The notes: generated by a model from the letters alone, not told the origin. DNA of 64,000 bases from Lycium barbarum (GCF_019175385.1 NC_083339.1:80898120-80962119); one strand, 5' to 3'; shown: positions 21,874 through 35,061, counted from the stretch's first letter. A program made the numbers and translations.

Positions 21874-23010
21874 ATGGCTCCAAAGAGAAAGACTACCAAC
21901 AGTTTAAGGGCAGCTTCCAACGCTGCTTATCGCGAGGTTATCCGAGCCATGTTTGATCAGACGCCTATGCCAGAGACTACTCCTACTGCTCTAGGTCCGA
22001 CAGAGATTCCGGATACTCGGACTGGAATAACTAATGGGGATTTTGGGAGTGCTATTGCAATGCTTACATAGTTAGTAGCTTTTCAGGCCCAGCGTTAAGA
22101 AGCGGGATCTAATTCTGGAAATCATAGAGAATCCTCCAAGGCTAAAGGGTTCTTGAGAATGAAGCCCCCAGTCTTCTAGGGGACAAAGAAGGAAAAGGAC
22201 CCTCAAGATTTCATTGATGATGTTCAGAAGATTTATAGAATGATGACTGTGATGGAGACAGAAGCAGCTACATTTGGAGCTCACCAGCTGCAAAGAGTAG
22301 CAAAAGCCTGGTACAAGACTTGGGAATTATCTCGAGGTAATAATGCTTATGATGCCACATGGGATGAGTTCCTAGAGGCTTTTCTGGACTAGTTTATGCC
22401 TATTGAGGTCCGAGAAGCTAGAGCTGAGCAGTTCTTGAAGCTCAAACAGAATGGGAGGACTGTTCAGGAATACTACTTGGAGTTTATGAGTCTGGAAAAA
22501 TATGCTACTAAGCTTGTTCCTAACATGAGGGACGTTGTAAAGAGGTTTGTCACTGGACTTGATTCTCACTTATATGATGGGGCGAATATTGCAGGCCAGA
22601 ATGGAGGTATGACCATCACCAAGATATTGGCATTTGTGCAAGGAAATGAAATAAGGCTCAAGGAGGAGGAAGCTATGCAGAAAGAGAAAGACAAAGAGTA
22701 TAACAAGAGGGTTAAGTCAACCGAGCAATTCAACGGGAATAGTGGAAAGAACAGAAAATTCTTCAACAACAGATCATCTGGACTCATTCCTTCATCAGCT
22801 AGTGCTCCAGCTCCTAAGTTCAGAGAGGATAAGAGAGGAAGCTTTCGAGCATCAGGCTCACAATCTAAAGGAAATTCGAGTAGTCATGGTTTCCACCCAG
22901 TTTGTAATACTTGTGGGAAGAGACATTCAGGGACATGCCGTTCGGGCATAGATGGTTGCTGCGGATGTGGCCAGTAAGGTCACTTTTTGAGAGATTGTCC
23001 ATTTGCTAAG
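21874..23010 (+). pseudogene. gag: TE4 gag, broken by in-frame stops
   Basis: The ATG at 21874 opens MAPKRKTTN, a basic N-terminus. One reading frame continues to the zinc knuckle, but stops occur at 22069 (TAG), 22096 (TAA), 22177 (TAG), 22390 (TAG) and 22975 (TAA). Core motifs are still visible: KDPQDFIDD, AWYKTW-like, MPIEVREARAEQFLKLKQ and MSLEKYATKL. The C-terminal knuckle reads CNTCGKRHSGTC then CCGCGQ followed by a stop and GHFLRDC. No frameshift is needed within gag, so decay has been by substitution. Four of the five stops could come from CAG or CAA by C-to-T change. Confidence 0.85.
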
Positions 23011-24990
23011 CAGGGTACAGGTTGCACCATAACTCAGTCCACCAATTCAGTTACAAAAAAGAACACGCAGGCTCAGTTAGGTAGAGCCCCAGCGAGACCA
23101 GGGAATGCAAGTGGAGGTCCAAACCGCTTGTATGCTTTAGGTTCTCGACATGATACTGAGGGTCGTACCAATGTTGTCACAGGTACTATCACTGTGTTCA
23201 GTTACGAGGTTTTTGCATTTATGTACCCAGGATGCACCCTTTCTTAGTAACCCCTTTTATTGCTAAAAAGTTTGAAGTCAAACCAGAACCATTGTACAAA
23301 CCTTTTGAAGTGTCTAACCCTATTGGTGAGGCAATTCTATCCAGATATGTGTATAGGGGTTGTCCGGTGAGAGTGTACCATAAGTTGGCAATAGCAGACC
23401 TTCACGACTTAGAAATGGTAGACTTTGATGTGATCATGGGGATGGATTGGCTATATTCTTGTTATGCATCAATTTTTTGTCGGACCAAAATAGTCAAATT
23501 TAAATTCCCAAGTGAGCCAGCCTTAGTTTGGTCCTGTGATTCAGTAGCACCCAGAGTTCAGTTCATCTCTTATCTGAGGGCCTAAAAAATGATTTCTAAG
23601 GGATATGTCTATAATCTATTCTAGGTTAGGGATGCAGATATCCAAATGCCGACTCTTCAGTCAGTTCCAGTAGTCTATGAGTTTTCAGAAGTCTTTCCAG
23701 AGGATCTTCCAGGAATCCCTTCTGATAGGGAAATAGAGTTGAAAATTAATCTACTCCCTGACACTAAGCCTATCTCTATTCCGCTATATAGAATGTCTCC
23801 AGCAGAACTCAAAGAACTTAAGGCTCAGTTAAAAGACCACCTAGATAAGGGATTCATCCTCCCCAGTGTTTCTCCATAGGGCGCACCAGTTCTGTTCGTG
23901 CAAAAGAAAGATGGTTCCTTGCGTATGTGTATAGACTATCGCCAGCTTAACAAAGTCACTATCAAGAACAGATATCCCCTTCCTAGAATAGATGACTTAT
24001 TTGACCAACTTCAGGGTGCCCAGTCTTATTCTAAGGTAGACCTCAGATCTAGTTACCATCAGCTTAATGTCAAGGAAAAAGATATTCCTAAGACATCTTT
24101 CAGGACCAGATATGGACACTATGAGTTTTGTGTCATGTCTTTCGGGTTGACAAATGCGCCAGCAGCCTTCATGGATCTTATGAACAGAGTGTTTAAGCCG
24201 TATCTCGATCTCTTCATGATTGTCTTCATCGACGATGTTTTAGTGTACTCTTGCAGTGAGACAGATCATGCTCAGCACCTCAGAGTAGTATTGCAGACAC
24301 TTAAGGACCGTGAGCTATTCGCAAAATTTTCCAAGTGTGAATTTTGGATCAAGACCATAGCGTTCTTAGGCCATGCTTTTTTCGGAGAGGGTATTCGAGT
24401 TGATAACACTAAGATTGAGGCTGTTAAGGATTGGCCCAGACCTACCTCTGTTTTAGATATTCGTAGTTTCTTGGGTGTGGCTGGTTACTACAGGCGTTTC
24501 GTAGAGGCATTTTACTCCATCTCAGCTCCGTTGACTAGGTTGACTCAGAAGAAGTCTAGGTTTCAGTGGTCAGATGCTTGTGAGCGCAGTTTCGAGGAGT
24601 TGAAAATAAGGTTGACATCAGCCCTGATTTTGACCTTGCCGGAAGGGACCGAGGGATTCATAGTTTATTGTGATGCTTCGGGCGTGGGTCTCAGTTGTGT
24701 CTTAATGCAGCATGGTAAGGTTGTAGCTTATGCATCTCGTCAGCTCAAGGTTCACGAGAATAATTATCTTACCCATGATCTAGAGTTGGCAGCTGTACTT
24801 TTTCCACTTAAGATATGGCATCATTATTTGTATGGAGTGCATGTTGATATTTTCACAGATCATAAAATCCTGCAGTATATTTTCAAGCAAAGAGAGTTGA
24901 ATCTTAGGCAGAGGAGATGGCTTGAATTTCTTAAGGACTATGACGTGGATATTCTCTATCATCCAGGGAAGGCGAATGTTATAGCCGATG
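23011..24990 (+). pseudogene. pol: TE4 pol: protease, RT, RNase H (5' part)
   Basis: Protease: the catalytic Asp is lost (MYPGCT where families have a DPGST-type site), and a stop at 23245 with a frameshift follows. From 23232 the frame runs on through RT and RNase H with stops near 23583 and 23877. RT motifs: [40 protein letters not shown] and the catalytic FIDD (about 24226). RNase [23 protein letters not shown] and FTDHKIL, up to the HPGKANV stretch that precedes integrase. TE5 inserts at 24990, between RNase H and integrase, in the codon after AD. The domain order is standard Ty3/Gypsy. The enzyme would reverse-transcribe element RNA in the particle, but this copy cannot. Confidence 0.88.
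24986..24990. repeat. TE5 target site duplication, left (CGATG)
   Basis: CGATG is repeated at 36355-36359. Removing TE5 and one copy restores the TE4 reading frame between RNase H and integrase. Confidence 0.92.
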
Positions 24991-27245
24991 TGTCACAACC
25001 TAAACCGATGAGCCGTGACGAGTGCCCGACCACTACTGGCCAAGCACTCCTATGCCTGCATTTACTTCTCACTGATTAACCTGGGCCCATATACAATCTA
25101 TAACTAAGCTATACTGTCTCTTGAACAATCAACACAAGAAAACCGTCTCGAGAACTCATGGCCAACGCATACACATAAGCATAAATACTGAGTGTGGCAG
25201 CGCAAGGCGATTAGGCCGCTACATATACTAAACAACAAATCAAGCGCCGACGAGGTAGTATAACCTCACGGCTACCTATCCCTGTCTACAGACCTCTATG
25301 GAATATGGACTGTAGAAAAGGAAGGACAAGGCCCTTTCCATACCCATATTTCTATATATCAAAACAGCATACAAAAAGGGCTGCAGCTCTGGATCAATGG
25401 AGCGCACTGACTACCGCTGAGGGGAGGTCCTACTGATCTGGATCGTCCAACTGGCTACCTGATCTTGCGGGTATGAACACAGCGTCCACAAGAAAGGACG
25501 TCAGTATGAACAATGTACTAAGTATGTAAGGCATGAATAATATCATAGTAGGAGACATGAAATACAACATAAAGAAGAGAGATAACTTGTACATCCAATT
25601 TCCTCAGAAGGCGGATATCATGCGTGCTTAACTTTTCATAAAATCTCTCTCATACATATGTGTCATAATAGTGCTGCGGAACGGGCAGCTCGATCCATAA
25701 ATATATAATAGTGCCGAGGAATGAACGGCCCGATTCATTTAATCACATATCCCGCGACCGGGACGATATCATAATATACCAACTGATAAGGTTGTTATGC
25801 GTATTTAACGCCTTGCCCTTTTCCCATAACCCTATATATATACCGCGACCGGGACAATATCATAATATACAAAATGATCAGGTTGCTATGCGTATTTAAC
25901 GCCTTGCCCTTTTCCCATAACCCTATATATACATACATACATATAAATATATATATAAGGTCAGTGACCTGCGATTATATTATAATATAGCACGCACGAG
26001 AGCCCAAATAAAAGCTACGACTCTATCGGGGTGACGTAAGGTCAGTGACCTGCGATTATATTATGGAATAATCATTATCGCTGTATCTCACCTTGAAGGA
26101 ACAATTATTATAAGGTGAGATAAAAAACAATGAATAAAATCAAGGAAATCATGAAATAAGCTCAACAATCTCATCATAATATTGAAATCATAAACTGGGA
26201 ACCTTTAAACATAAAATCATCATTATCATTGTAATCATCATAGAAAAATTCTCATATTTATAATCATGAGAAGCTTTAAGAATCATGAACTTCTATCTTT
26301 TGTAAACAAGGAGGTTATGGAAACATTTATGGAATCATAACATAGGAATCATGACTTTGAAAGAAAGGGACGAGCCTTAACATACCTGTTCGACCTCTTG
26401 TTGGCTACGCTTATTCGTCCGAGCTCACAAGTCAACATTTAAGAGGATTCAAACTATTTTTAGATTCACCATAGCATGCTTGTGCTAAGCTTTCAAATCA
26501 AACTATTTTATATCCTGCCGAAAATCGGGCAGCATCTCCCCTGTTTATATGCCTAGCCCGAAATCTCAATTCAGCAACCAACGACAACAACAACAATACC
26601 AACATTAACTATAATATTCTCAATACCAAAGTACTTCATAAACACCCCATTTGGTGCTTATTTCATATTTCCACCAACAAAATGATTTTATAACTATTTA
26701 ACAGCTCTATCTTCGTAAAGAAACCAAGATTAATATCAATAGGGAGAGATTTAAACCTTGTTCTTACTAAAACAGCAATATCTTCAGTGTTCGCCTAGAA
26801 TCCAAACCAAAATCCACCGCAGAACAATACTACAATCACTACTGCGCGCTATCCAAACCTAAACTAACACTCCACCACTTGAAAATCACTCAATTTTGTT
26901 TCCTGACTTTTTTTGGGAATTAATAGGTGAAAAAAGGGGGTTTTACCCTTTATATAAGGATTCAAAGTCGGTGGAACCGACTTAATAATTGGCCTTCACG
27001 AACGCAATGGTCTGAAATTTTCATGGCCATCGCGAGCGCGAGGCTCTATCACGAACGCGTAGGGCAATTTCTGCCTGTTCAACCAAATTTTCCTTTTTCA
27101 CCCGATCAACCTCTAATCCTTATGATACCTCTCATACATGGTCTTGAACCCTCATAACCATAAGATAGGCGCATATCACTCCGGATCGCAATTAGAATAA
27201 CTAACACCTAACGAACCTCAACGTCCAAAACTACGAGGTGTAACA
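24991..27245 (-). repeat. TE5 3' LTR, 2255 bp
   Basis: Plus-strand ends are TGTCACAACC at 24991 and GTGTAACA at 27245. Inside: the late stem-loop region (25479-25520), a direct duplication of about 92 bases (25751-25842 and 25844-25930) containing CCGCGACCGGGAC, a repeated GGTCAGTGACCTGCGATT (25959 and 26040), a donor-like CAG|GTATGTTAAG on the minus strand near 26384, TATATAA near 26950 and a CGAACGCG-like palindrome block (26990-27070). Confidence 0.88.
26949..26957 (-). promoter_or_regulatory. TATA box of TE5 LTR
   Basis: The minus strand reads CTTATATAAAGGG. The 5' LTR equivalent at 36043-36050 reads CTATATAAAGGG. Both lie just downstream, in element sense, of the palindromic GC block. 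Confidence 0.55.
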
Positions 27246-27265
27246 TCCTCCCCCCCCTAAAAAAA
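27246..27265 (-). promoter_or_regulatory. TE5 polypurine tract
   Basis: The minus strand reads a run of As followed by GGGGGGGGAGGA, abutting the LTR start. A 5-bp-stem hairpin ATTCG-AGGA-CGAAT (27267-27280) precedes it. Confidence 0.8.
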
Positions 27266-27280
27266 GATTCGTCCTCGAAT

Positions 27281-30200
27281 GTTGTGGTATGTAAACCCAC
27301 AACATATCCATTGGTTTAATAAAACAAATGTCTTCCTCTCAGAATCCGATCGCCATATCTTTATGCTATAAATTGATCAGTCTCTTCTTGTTCTTTCTTA
27401 ACTCATCTATGCGTTCCATCACCTCTTTGTTCTTATGTATGTAATCAGGTATCAACTAGTATCCCGCTCTCATTCTGTTTCTGTTATCGTAGTCTTGCCT
27501 TGCCATGCCATAACTACTCGTCGTTTTGCAAGTACTCCCTTTTTCTCACTCCTTGTTTCACCTGTTAGTGGGTAGCTCCCTTTCTCAAATACGGCACCCT
27601 TTTTGCGTTTGTCCCTTCGGTACCATCTCGGGCTATCCTTTTTTTTTGTACCCATTGATCTTAGATATACACTGTATTGACTCCTTATAGTTCATTAGTC
27701 AGGCTCTCTAATCCTTTACATCCTTGTCACAATCTCTCTTACCGTGACATTCCAAATTTTTATCCAACATTACTTTGTTGCTAGTAAGCATAATAGTTAT
27801 GTTCCTTAAACTATCCTCCCTAATTCCTTTCCAAGGCCAGTTATAACAATATTCAAAATTCGTATATACAAAATGCTTCCTGACAATTTTTATTATTCTT
27901 CTATGCGTATCGCTTGGGACAATCTATAATCCGAGTTCAAACTAATTTCATAGCTCACAACATCTTTGAGCTCCTACCAAAACCTTTTCTTTAGCTTCCT
28001 TCCCTAAAATCTCGCGATACAAATCCAGAAGCATAGGACTATGGCAAGTTTTACTCCATTAGAACTTTCTTGCAACGTAAGTATATTTATCTTCAATTTC
28101 CTTGTACCGGCGATCACTTCGTCAGTCGTTATTGTTTGTTAGCTTTCCGGTGTGGCCTTCTTACAATTGTAGTTGGGCATAACTTCACATTGATGATTCA
28201 TATAATTCCATAGTATATGCTACATATTCAGTATAATTAGTGATTTGTGAGATGTTTTCTAATATCCGATGGTACGGATCTCTTTGCATTCATAAGAGCA
28301 GCGTTCTTCATTTCTTCGGGAATTTCCAAACTACCATTGTGGTTTCCTTTTCTACAATTGTCATCCCTTCCGGCGCTAAAATTCCATCTTGTTGTCGTCC
28401 CAAGTGTCCTTTGGGTTCGTCATCCTCTCCATCATCCTCTGTGAATTTAGCTTGGAGACCTTTCTTATTCTCTTTTTGTTACCCTTTAAGATATGTCGCT
28501 GCATACTTAGGTACAGCGCAATTTTCCCTGATATGAGGGATTCAAACCACGGTCTAGAAATGTCGTAGCTCATGTCAACGTGAAGCGTTCTCTTGAGCTG
28601 TTTTTCATACTTTGTTCCTATGCCGGCGTCATGGCATACTTATTTTCAACCCATTTCTACTTTCTCTTGATACCTTCTTGATATGCCAATATGCCTCGAG
28701 CTTTGGCCTCGAGCTAATTCATTTTTTCTTCTGGAGCTTGAGAACGTCATAATTCCTTTTAAGTCTAATAGGCTCTTCCCCCCTTTTTAAGGAGGTCCTT
28801 ACATACCAATAGTCTTCGAGTCTCTATTGTCTTCAATAATTATCTACCGCCCTTCACGATCTTCTTAAGGCCGGAGTTCCTTCATCATATGGTTTGACTT
28901 ATCTATCTTCTTGCTAGTTATGACCTTGTATTCAATCGGAATACTTATAAGGGTTAGATCCAATTCCGATGCCTTCTTTACAATCTTTCCATACCTCTTT
29001 CTTTTATGACTAATGATTTCCTGGACCTACGAGTTAATGGGGACATCGGGATTCACTACGTCCTTTACGAAGTATTCGATTATACCTTACTCCTTTATCC
29101 CTCGTCTTTCTTCTCGACTTTATTTATAACATCTCTAAAATTCTTCTTACACTGAGTTCTCTTTCAATTTTTTTTTTGTCTATACCATACCATTAGGATT
29201 CAATATCCATACCCTTCCGTCCACTACTAACCCTTTCACTAGTTTAGCTCATTTATCTGTAATTCTTCTTAACTACGTGTTTGTATGGCAGTTGTGCGTC
29301 AACGTTTTCCTAGTGTCCTGCTACTTCTTGCTCTTATCACGAAATTCTTACAATTTACACTCTCTCCATTCTTCCTTCATCGAGCCTTTATCCATCTTTC
29401 TGACGCTACGGTCGGGTTGTCTTACATGCATGTTCCCTGTATATCATTTTATTTTCTCTATGATCGAATCTCTACGGTATTTACCGGAATTCTTGTTCTA
29501 TGTCATTGATTTTCTAATCAGTTGTGTTGATTCATCATCATCTTTCTTATCTCGATGATTGATCGGTTTCCTACAGCCAAATCGTTAAAGTATCCTTCTT
29601 ACTTTCGTGGTCAAAGATTTCCAGTTACTTTACTCCTAAATGCTCTCCTCCACTCGTCATGTTATAACATTGACCCTGAAGTTCATAGAATATCCTTTTA
29701 GAGTTGCAGATCTGTTTTATTCCTAAATCATCTTTTAAGATGGCTTTCTCCCTTTACAATGTGATTATGTCTGCTTGACCGTGCGTTTATCTCTTCAATT
29801 TCCTCTCAAGAGCTGGGAATCCCTTAACATTGTTGTCGAACCTGCTTATTATTTGTCACTTCCCCTTCCTATTCGTGGTTACTTCCTTTCAGTCCCATTT
29901 ACCAACATTTGTTCTTCTAATCTTGCACATTCGTCTTTGTCCGTGCTACCATACCCTATTCCTTTCATATGCCTTCTTTCCAATTTTTGTCCAAATAGTC
30001 ATTTGCCTCGACTGTTATCCTAAGCTCTCTTGGAAGCTGTACTTGCTCTCATTATTTACTCATTCCCTACATTTCCTTGGTGTTATTACACTAGGACGAT
30101 CCATTTATAACCCTTTAAAGACAAACACTTTAGCTTGTCCTGTAGTACTTACCACTTGAAATTCCGTACCTTGTTCAGTCAATATCCTCAACGTATCACA

Positions 30201-30987
30201 ATATCAACTATCAGCCGCACATATTGATTAGCATAACCACGCAAAAGGTATCATATATGCGTCTTTACTAACGCCTAGCTCACAAGGTGTTTCCAACACT
30301 ATTTGAACTCGTCCTAATCCTGAAGCTGTGACACACCTGCCTTCGCTTCACCGACCTAGTCCACCTCATCCTTCGCGGTCTTTTAGAATTTCCAACCATT
30401 TCTCATGCTTCAAATTCCCCTTAAGTTATTCAAGTTCCTCGTACTTCTCCTACATTTATATCTGTGGGATTTCTTAGTGCATTTCTTAAACCCTCAATGA
30501 TACGTCTTTGGCAACACAGGCTTGATAGTTAATCCCCACTTGAACACCTACTCCTCTTTCCCTTTATGCATAGGTCAATCAAGTGACCTTTATCACCTTC
30601 GTCGAACAGTGCGGGCTATCTCTACCGATAAGAGTCACATCTGTTTTGCTACATGATCCTTTGTCGTACGACCAAAAATGAGTTGAAGTCCTAATGGATC
30701 CCAATAAAATTTTGTGATACCTCTCCTTTTAGGTTAAGATAATCCCATACTCTTCCGACTAAGTTAATGCTAATTTGGCCTTTGAGATTCTCAATAATCA
30801 TCTCTAATCTGCATGTATGACTACTTTTCATCCCAAGTTTCAAGAATCCCAATGGTGCTAAAAAAAACCTTGATTGTAGTTACTTATAAATACTTTGGTT
30901 ATTGGTCCCCTTTAGAATTTTCGCTCATCACTATTAAGTATTACCCTGTAGTAATTACATACGCACATAGGAAATTTCAATAAAAAC
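27281..30987 (-). other. TE5 interior, 3.7 kb non-coding
   Basis: Pyrimidine-rich on the plus strand, purine-rich in element sense. Only short ORFs occur (for example 28240-28536, 29277-29558, 29830-30159), on both strands, and none shows RT, integrase, protease or zinc-knuckle motifs. It may be diverged pol remnant or filler kept for packaging length. I see no structure that decides this. Confidence 0.5.
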
Positions 30988-31197
30988 TCATATACCTGTA
31001 ATCGACCTGTCCTGAGCTTGGTCTGGAGGGCTATAAAGTGAAGTGTCCTCTCCATTATCCTCCCACCATCGGCTAATCTGGCCATCCTCATCTTTCTTAT
31101 CTGAATCCGAGGAATACGGATACTCCGGCAAATCCTGGTTCACTGACGGCCAAGATAAAGGGTTGGCATAATCAGTAACACTCTCAGGCGTAGCTGG

Positions 31198-33702
31198 TGT
31201 CACGACCCAAACCGATGGGCCATGACTAGTGCCCGAGCTGGGCACCCGTATATGACTTGCTAGATACAATCAGACTGAAACTGAAAACAATATGGCACTC
31301 TGTAAAAGCATGATGTGAACTCATCATGTCATACATAAAAAAGAACTGATCTCCTAAGAAGCCACAGCTAACTAAAGCATAACGAAATATGCAAGCCGAA
31401 TAGGCTGCCACTATACACGGGAATATCCAAAACAAACTACATCTGTATAGCTGCCCAAACCACATATACACAACCCACACATGTCTACAGACCTCTATGA
31501 GCATACTAGTAAAACATGGCGGTACAGGGCCTCGTCGTACCCCTGAATATGCATAAGTCGATATCAAAAGGATCTGTACCAAAATGACTCAAGTTCCGGA
31601 ACAATGGAGCTCTCCAAGCAGCTGAGTAGCAGTCCTAAGATGGAGGATCACCACACTGAGTATATGTACTTGCGGGCATAATACGCAACCCTCGAAGAAA
31701 AGGGGGCCAGTACAGAAAATGTACTGAGTATGTAAAGCATGGAGTACAATAAAAAAGATCATGACTGAGTAAAAGATGATAGGAGACAAGTATGATGATC
31801 AAACATACCAATGCACCTGTGCCTTATGAGATGAGAGTCATGCACATCTATACAATATACCGTACCCGACCCTCTAGTGAGGGACTCGGTGAAATGATCA
31901 TATATATACCGTACCCGGCCCTCTAGTGAGGGACTCGGTGAAATAATCATATATGTACCGTACCCGGCTCTCTAGTGAGGGACTTAGTGAATTAATCATA
32001 TATATACCATACTCGGCCCTCTAGTGAGGGACTCGGTGAAATAATCATATATATACCGTACCCGGCCCTCCAGTGAGGGATTCAGTGAACAATGCAATGA
32101 AACTGTGCGCGAATAAGTACCCGGCCCGGGACTCGGTGAAATGATGTAATAACATTATGCACAAATAGAATATCAGGAGCAACCATATACAACTAAATCA
32201 TCATTTGAGACTCAATAGAATAATCAGAATGAACCAACACTTGAGAATCAAAGGCAACTGTCATGTCAAGCACTACTGAGAACTAGAGTTTATTGGAGTC
32301 ATGTACGTTCGTCGTTCGCTCATTTTATGTAATTCACGCCAAAAGAAAGAAGGGATAACTTTACATACACTTTGGAACCTTTGGAAGTAGAGTCATCATC
32401 AATGAATAAAATTGAGAAAATCTAGAAGTAGCTCCACATTCTCATATTCGCTTTAAAATCATAAACTTGGGTTCTTAAAACACAAAATTATCATTATCGT
32501 TGTCACCATCATAAAATCATTCTTATCCTCGACATCATGTGAAGCTTTAAGAACCATGGATTTTTATCTTTTGAAAACAAGAATGTTACGGAAATATTTA
32601 TGAAATCATATCATAGGAATCATGCCTTTGAAAGAAAGGGATAAGCCATAACATACCTGTTCAGCCTCCAACTACCTACGCTTATCCGTCCGAGCCCGCA
32701 AGTCTACATATAAGCCCATTCATACTATGATTAGGCCCATTGTTATATACTTATCCTAAGCCTTCAAATAAATCTTTCTAGAATCTGCCAAAATTTTGGC
32801 AGCATCTCCTCTGCTTATATGCCTAGCCTGAAACCTCAATTCAGCAACCAACAACAATAACAACAATACCAACATCAATAACATCATTTCCAAAACTAAT
32901 AAATACCATAAAACAGCCCACATGCTGTTTTCCAACTTCCGTAACTAACCCACTTACTATACAATTATTTAACCACTCTATCTTCGTGAATGAACCGGTA
33001 TTAGCATAAATAGAAAGAGATCCATACCTTACTCTTCTTGAAGTAGCAATATCTCTGATATCCACGTCAAAATCCACCGCAAAACAAGACTACAATCACA
33101 ACCACGCGCGATCCGGACCTAAACTAATATTCCGCCACTTGAAAATTGCTCACTTTTTGATATTCTCACACCCTTAACTGTTTTTCTAGAAATTTTTGGG
33201 CAAAATCTGATGAAAAAGGGGGTTATTACCCTTTATATAAGGGTCAAATTAGGGTTGGGTCAATGTAGCAATTTACTGTAGCAAGTCGGTACTGTAGCAC
33301 GCGTTTCTTCTTTGTCAGCCGAAATTGTAACGTCCATAATTCTGTATTCCAAAGTCCTATCGATGAGCGGTTTATTGCATTAAAAACTAGACTCGACGAA
33401 CTTCATTTTAGGCTTTTGTTTCACTTCAAAACACTTCATATGCTAAGAGATATTCTTCCCTTAATTTGGACCAAGTTTTTCACACGAAAGTTTACCCATC
33501 CTTTCTCCAAAGTGGTACTACTCCCTTTCTTCCACTCATTTCCTTATAAAACTTTCTGGTATACCTTATATACATCCTTCACTCATTAAATATACTTAAT
33601 AATGATTGCTCCTTATTTTTCAAAGTGGTTTACTTAACCATAGCTCAACGTACTTATGTTTCAAATTTGATAAGTGCTTCTTCGAAGATACGGGGTATAA
33701 CA
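31198..33702 (-). mobile_element. TE6: solo LTR in TE5
   Basis: Plus-strand ends are TGTCACGACC at 31198 and GGTATAACA at 33702, so the LTR starts TGTTATACCCCG on the minus strand. Flanks are GCTGG (31193-31197) and ACTGG (33703-33707), a target duplication with one later change. No interior or partner LTR is present, as expected after recombination between LTRs. Internal features: the late stem-loop region near 31670-31720, a 49-bp tandem array, a donor-like CAG|GTATGTTATGG (GT at 32656 on the minus strand), TATA at 33231-33240 and a GTAGCA repeat at 33262-33305. Confidence 0.85.
31858..32090. repeat. 49-bp tandem array, about 4.7 copies, in TE6
   Basis: The unit begins TACCGTACCCGGCCCTCTAG, contains CTCTAGTGAGGGACTCGG and ends ATCATATATA. 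Copies differ by one to five bases and the last decays. A further CCGGCCCGGGACTCGG remnant lies near 32122. It is a within-LTR satellite, not a CRISPR array. Confidence 0.85.
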
Positions 33703-34206
33703 ACTGGCCTGACATAGTGCTCTGCCATTGGAGCAGCAGGGGGAGTCGGCTTTGGTACTGATAGCACCTCTGGGATCTCCTCCTCCGGTGTACCATACGA
33801 ACCTTCAAACGGGTCCGTGTCATAGCTGCCCTCCGGTGGATCTTCCTCTCTAGAAGTCAAAAACTCTGGCAGAATCGTTGCGGGGGTCCTTAGAGGGATC
33901 AGTCCCAATGGAATAGCTAAGGCTCCTCCTGCTCTGTCCCGGAGCCTGTGGTCCTGAATCTACTCTGGGGACCTTCTTAGAACCCCCGTTGTCTGAAGTC
34001 GATCTCTTCATCCCTATCAATCTGTGCTTACCTACAATAAAAGAGGGTCTGAAGTAATCTTTCCTAGACTCTGGCTCTATCGCACGATCTAAGATAGAAG
34101 GAAAGGTCACTGATTCCTAAATGCCCTGCAGCCTCCTATTTATAAGTGTGGCTGACTTCATACCCATAAAAAGGACGCGGCCTATAGACAATTCGTAGGA
34201 CGAACT

Positions 34207-34218
34207 GCTCTGATACCA
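34207..34218 (-). promoter_or_regulatory. TE5 primer binding site
   Basis: The minus strand reads TGGTATCAGAGC, a perfect initiator-Met complement, four bases inside the LTR end at 34223. The following leader (34206 to 34035 on the minus strand) has GAGGCTGCAGGGCATTTAGG and CGTGCGATAGAGCC as in TE2. Confidence 0.9.
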
Positions 34219-34222
34219 CTTT

Positions 34223-35000
34223 TGTCACGACCTAAACCGATAAGCCGTGACGAGTGCCCGACCACTACTGGCCAAGCACTCATATGCTTGAATTTACTAC
34301 TCACTGATTAACATGGGCCCATACACAATCTATAACTGAGCTATACTGTCTCCTGAACAATCAACACAAGAAAACCGTCTCGAGAACTCACGGCCAACGC
34401 ATACACATAAGCATAAATACTGAGAGTGGCAGCGCAAGCTGATTAGTCCGCTAAATATACTGTACAACAAATCAAGCACCGACGAGGCAGCATAACATCA
34501 CGACTACCTATCCATGTCTACAAACCTCTATGGAATACAGACTGTAGAAAAGACAGGACAAGGCCCCTGCCATACCCATATTTCTATGTACCAAAATGGC
34601 ATACCAATATGGCTGCAGCTTGAGATCAATGGTGTGCACTGACTGCCGCTGAGGGGAGGTCCTACTGATCTGGATCGTCCGGCTGGCTACCTGATCCTGC
34701 GGGCATGAACGTAGCGTCCACAAGAAGAGAGATAACCTGTACATCCAATTGCCTCATAAGGTGGATATCATGCATGCTTAGCTTTTCATAAAATCTTTCT
34801 CATACATATGTGTCATAATATATATATATATATATAATGTTGCTACGGAACATGCGGCTCAATCCATAAATATATAATAGTGCTGAGGAACGTACGACCC
34901 AATCCACTTAACCATATATCCCGTATCCGGGATGATATCATATTATACCAACTGATCAGGTGGCTATGCGTATATAACGCCTCGCCCTTTACCCATAACC

Positions 35001-35061
<61 letters not shown>

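Larger units (their letters stand above)
30988..34011 (-). pseudogene. TE5 ORF of unknown function, split by solo LTR TE6
   Basis: In element sense an ATG at 34011 lies 21 bases after an acceptor-like TATTGTAG. The frame reads MKRSTSDNGGSKK, basic and serine-rich, then needs one frameshift near 33900. After it come acidic repeats (EEDPPEGSYDTDPFEGSY), a proline-rich PKPTPPAAPMAEHYVRP and, beyond TE6, DYANPL, EYPYSSDSDKKDEDGQ and a stop at 30988. The frame agrees across the TE6 target site, so it was one ORF of about 170 codons. It has no zinc knuckle or Gag core and I do not recognise the family. It occupies the position where TE2 has gag. It could be a rearranged Gag N-terminus or an accessory protein. 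Confidence 0.45.

Noticed and set aside
31226..31582. 118-codon minus ORF
   Set aside because: It crosses from the TE6 LTR into TE5 and is mostly LTR sequence. Only its last part belongs to the TE5 ORF.
31858..32090. Regular repeats that could suggest a CRISPR array
   Set aside because: The 49-bp units are contiguous without unique spacers and lie in a plant LTR.
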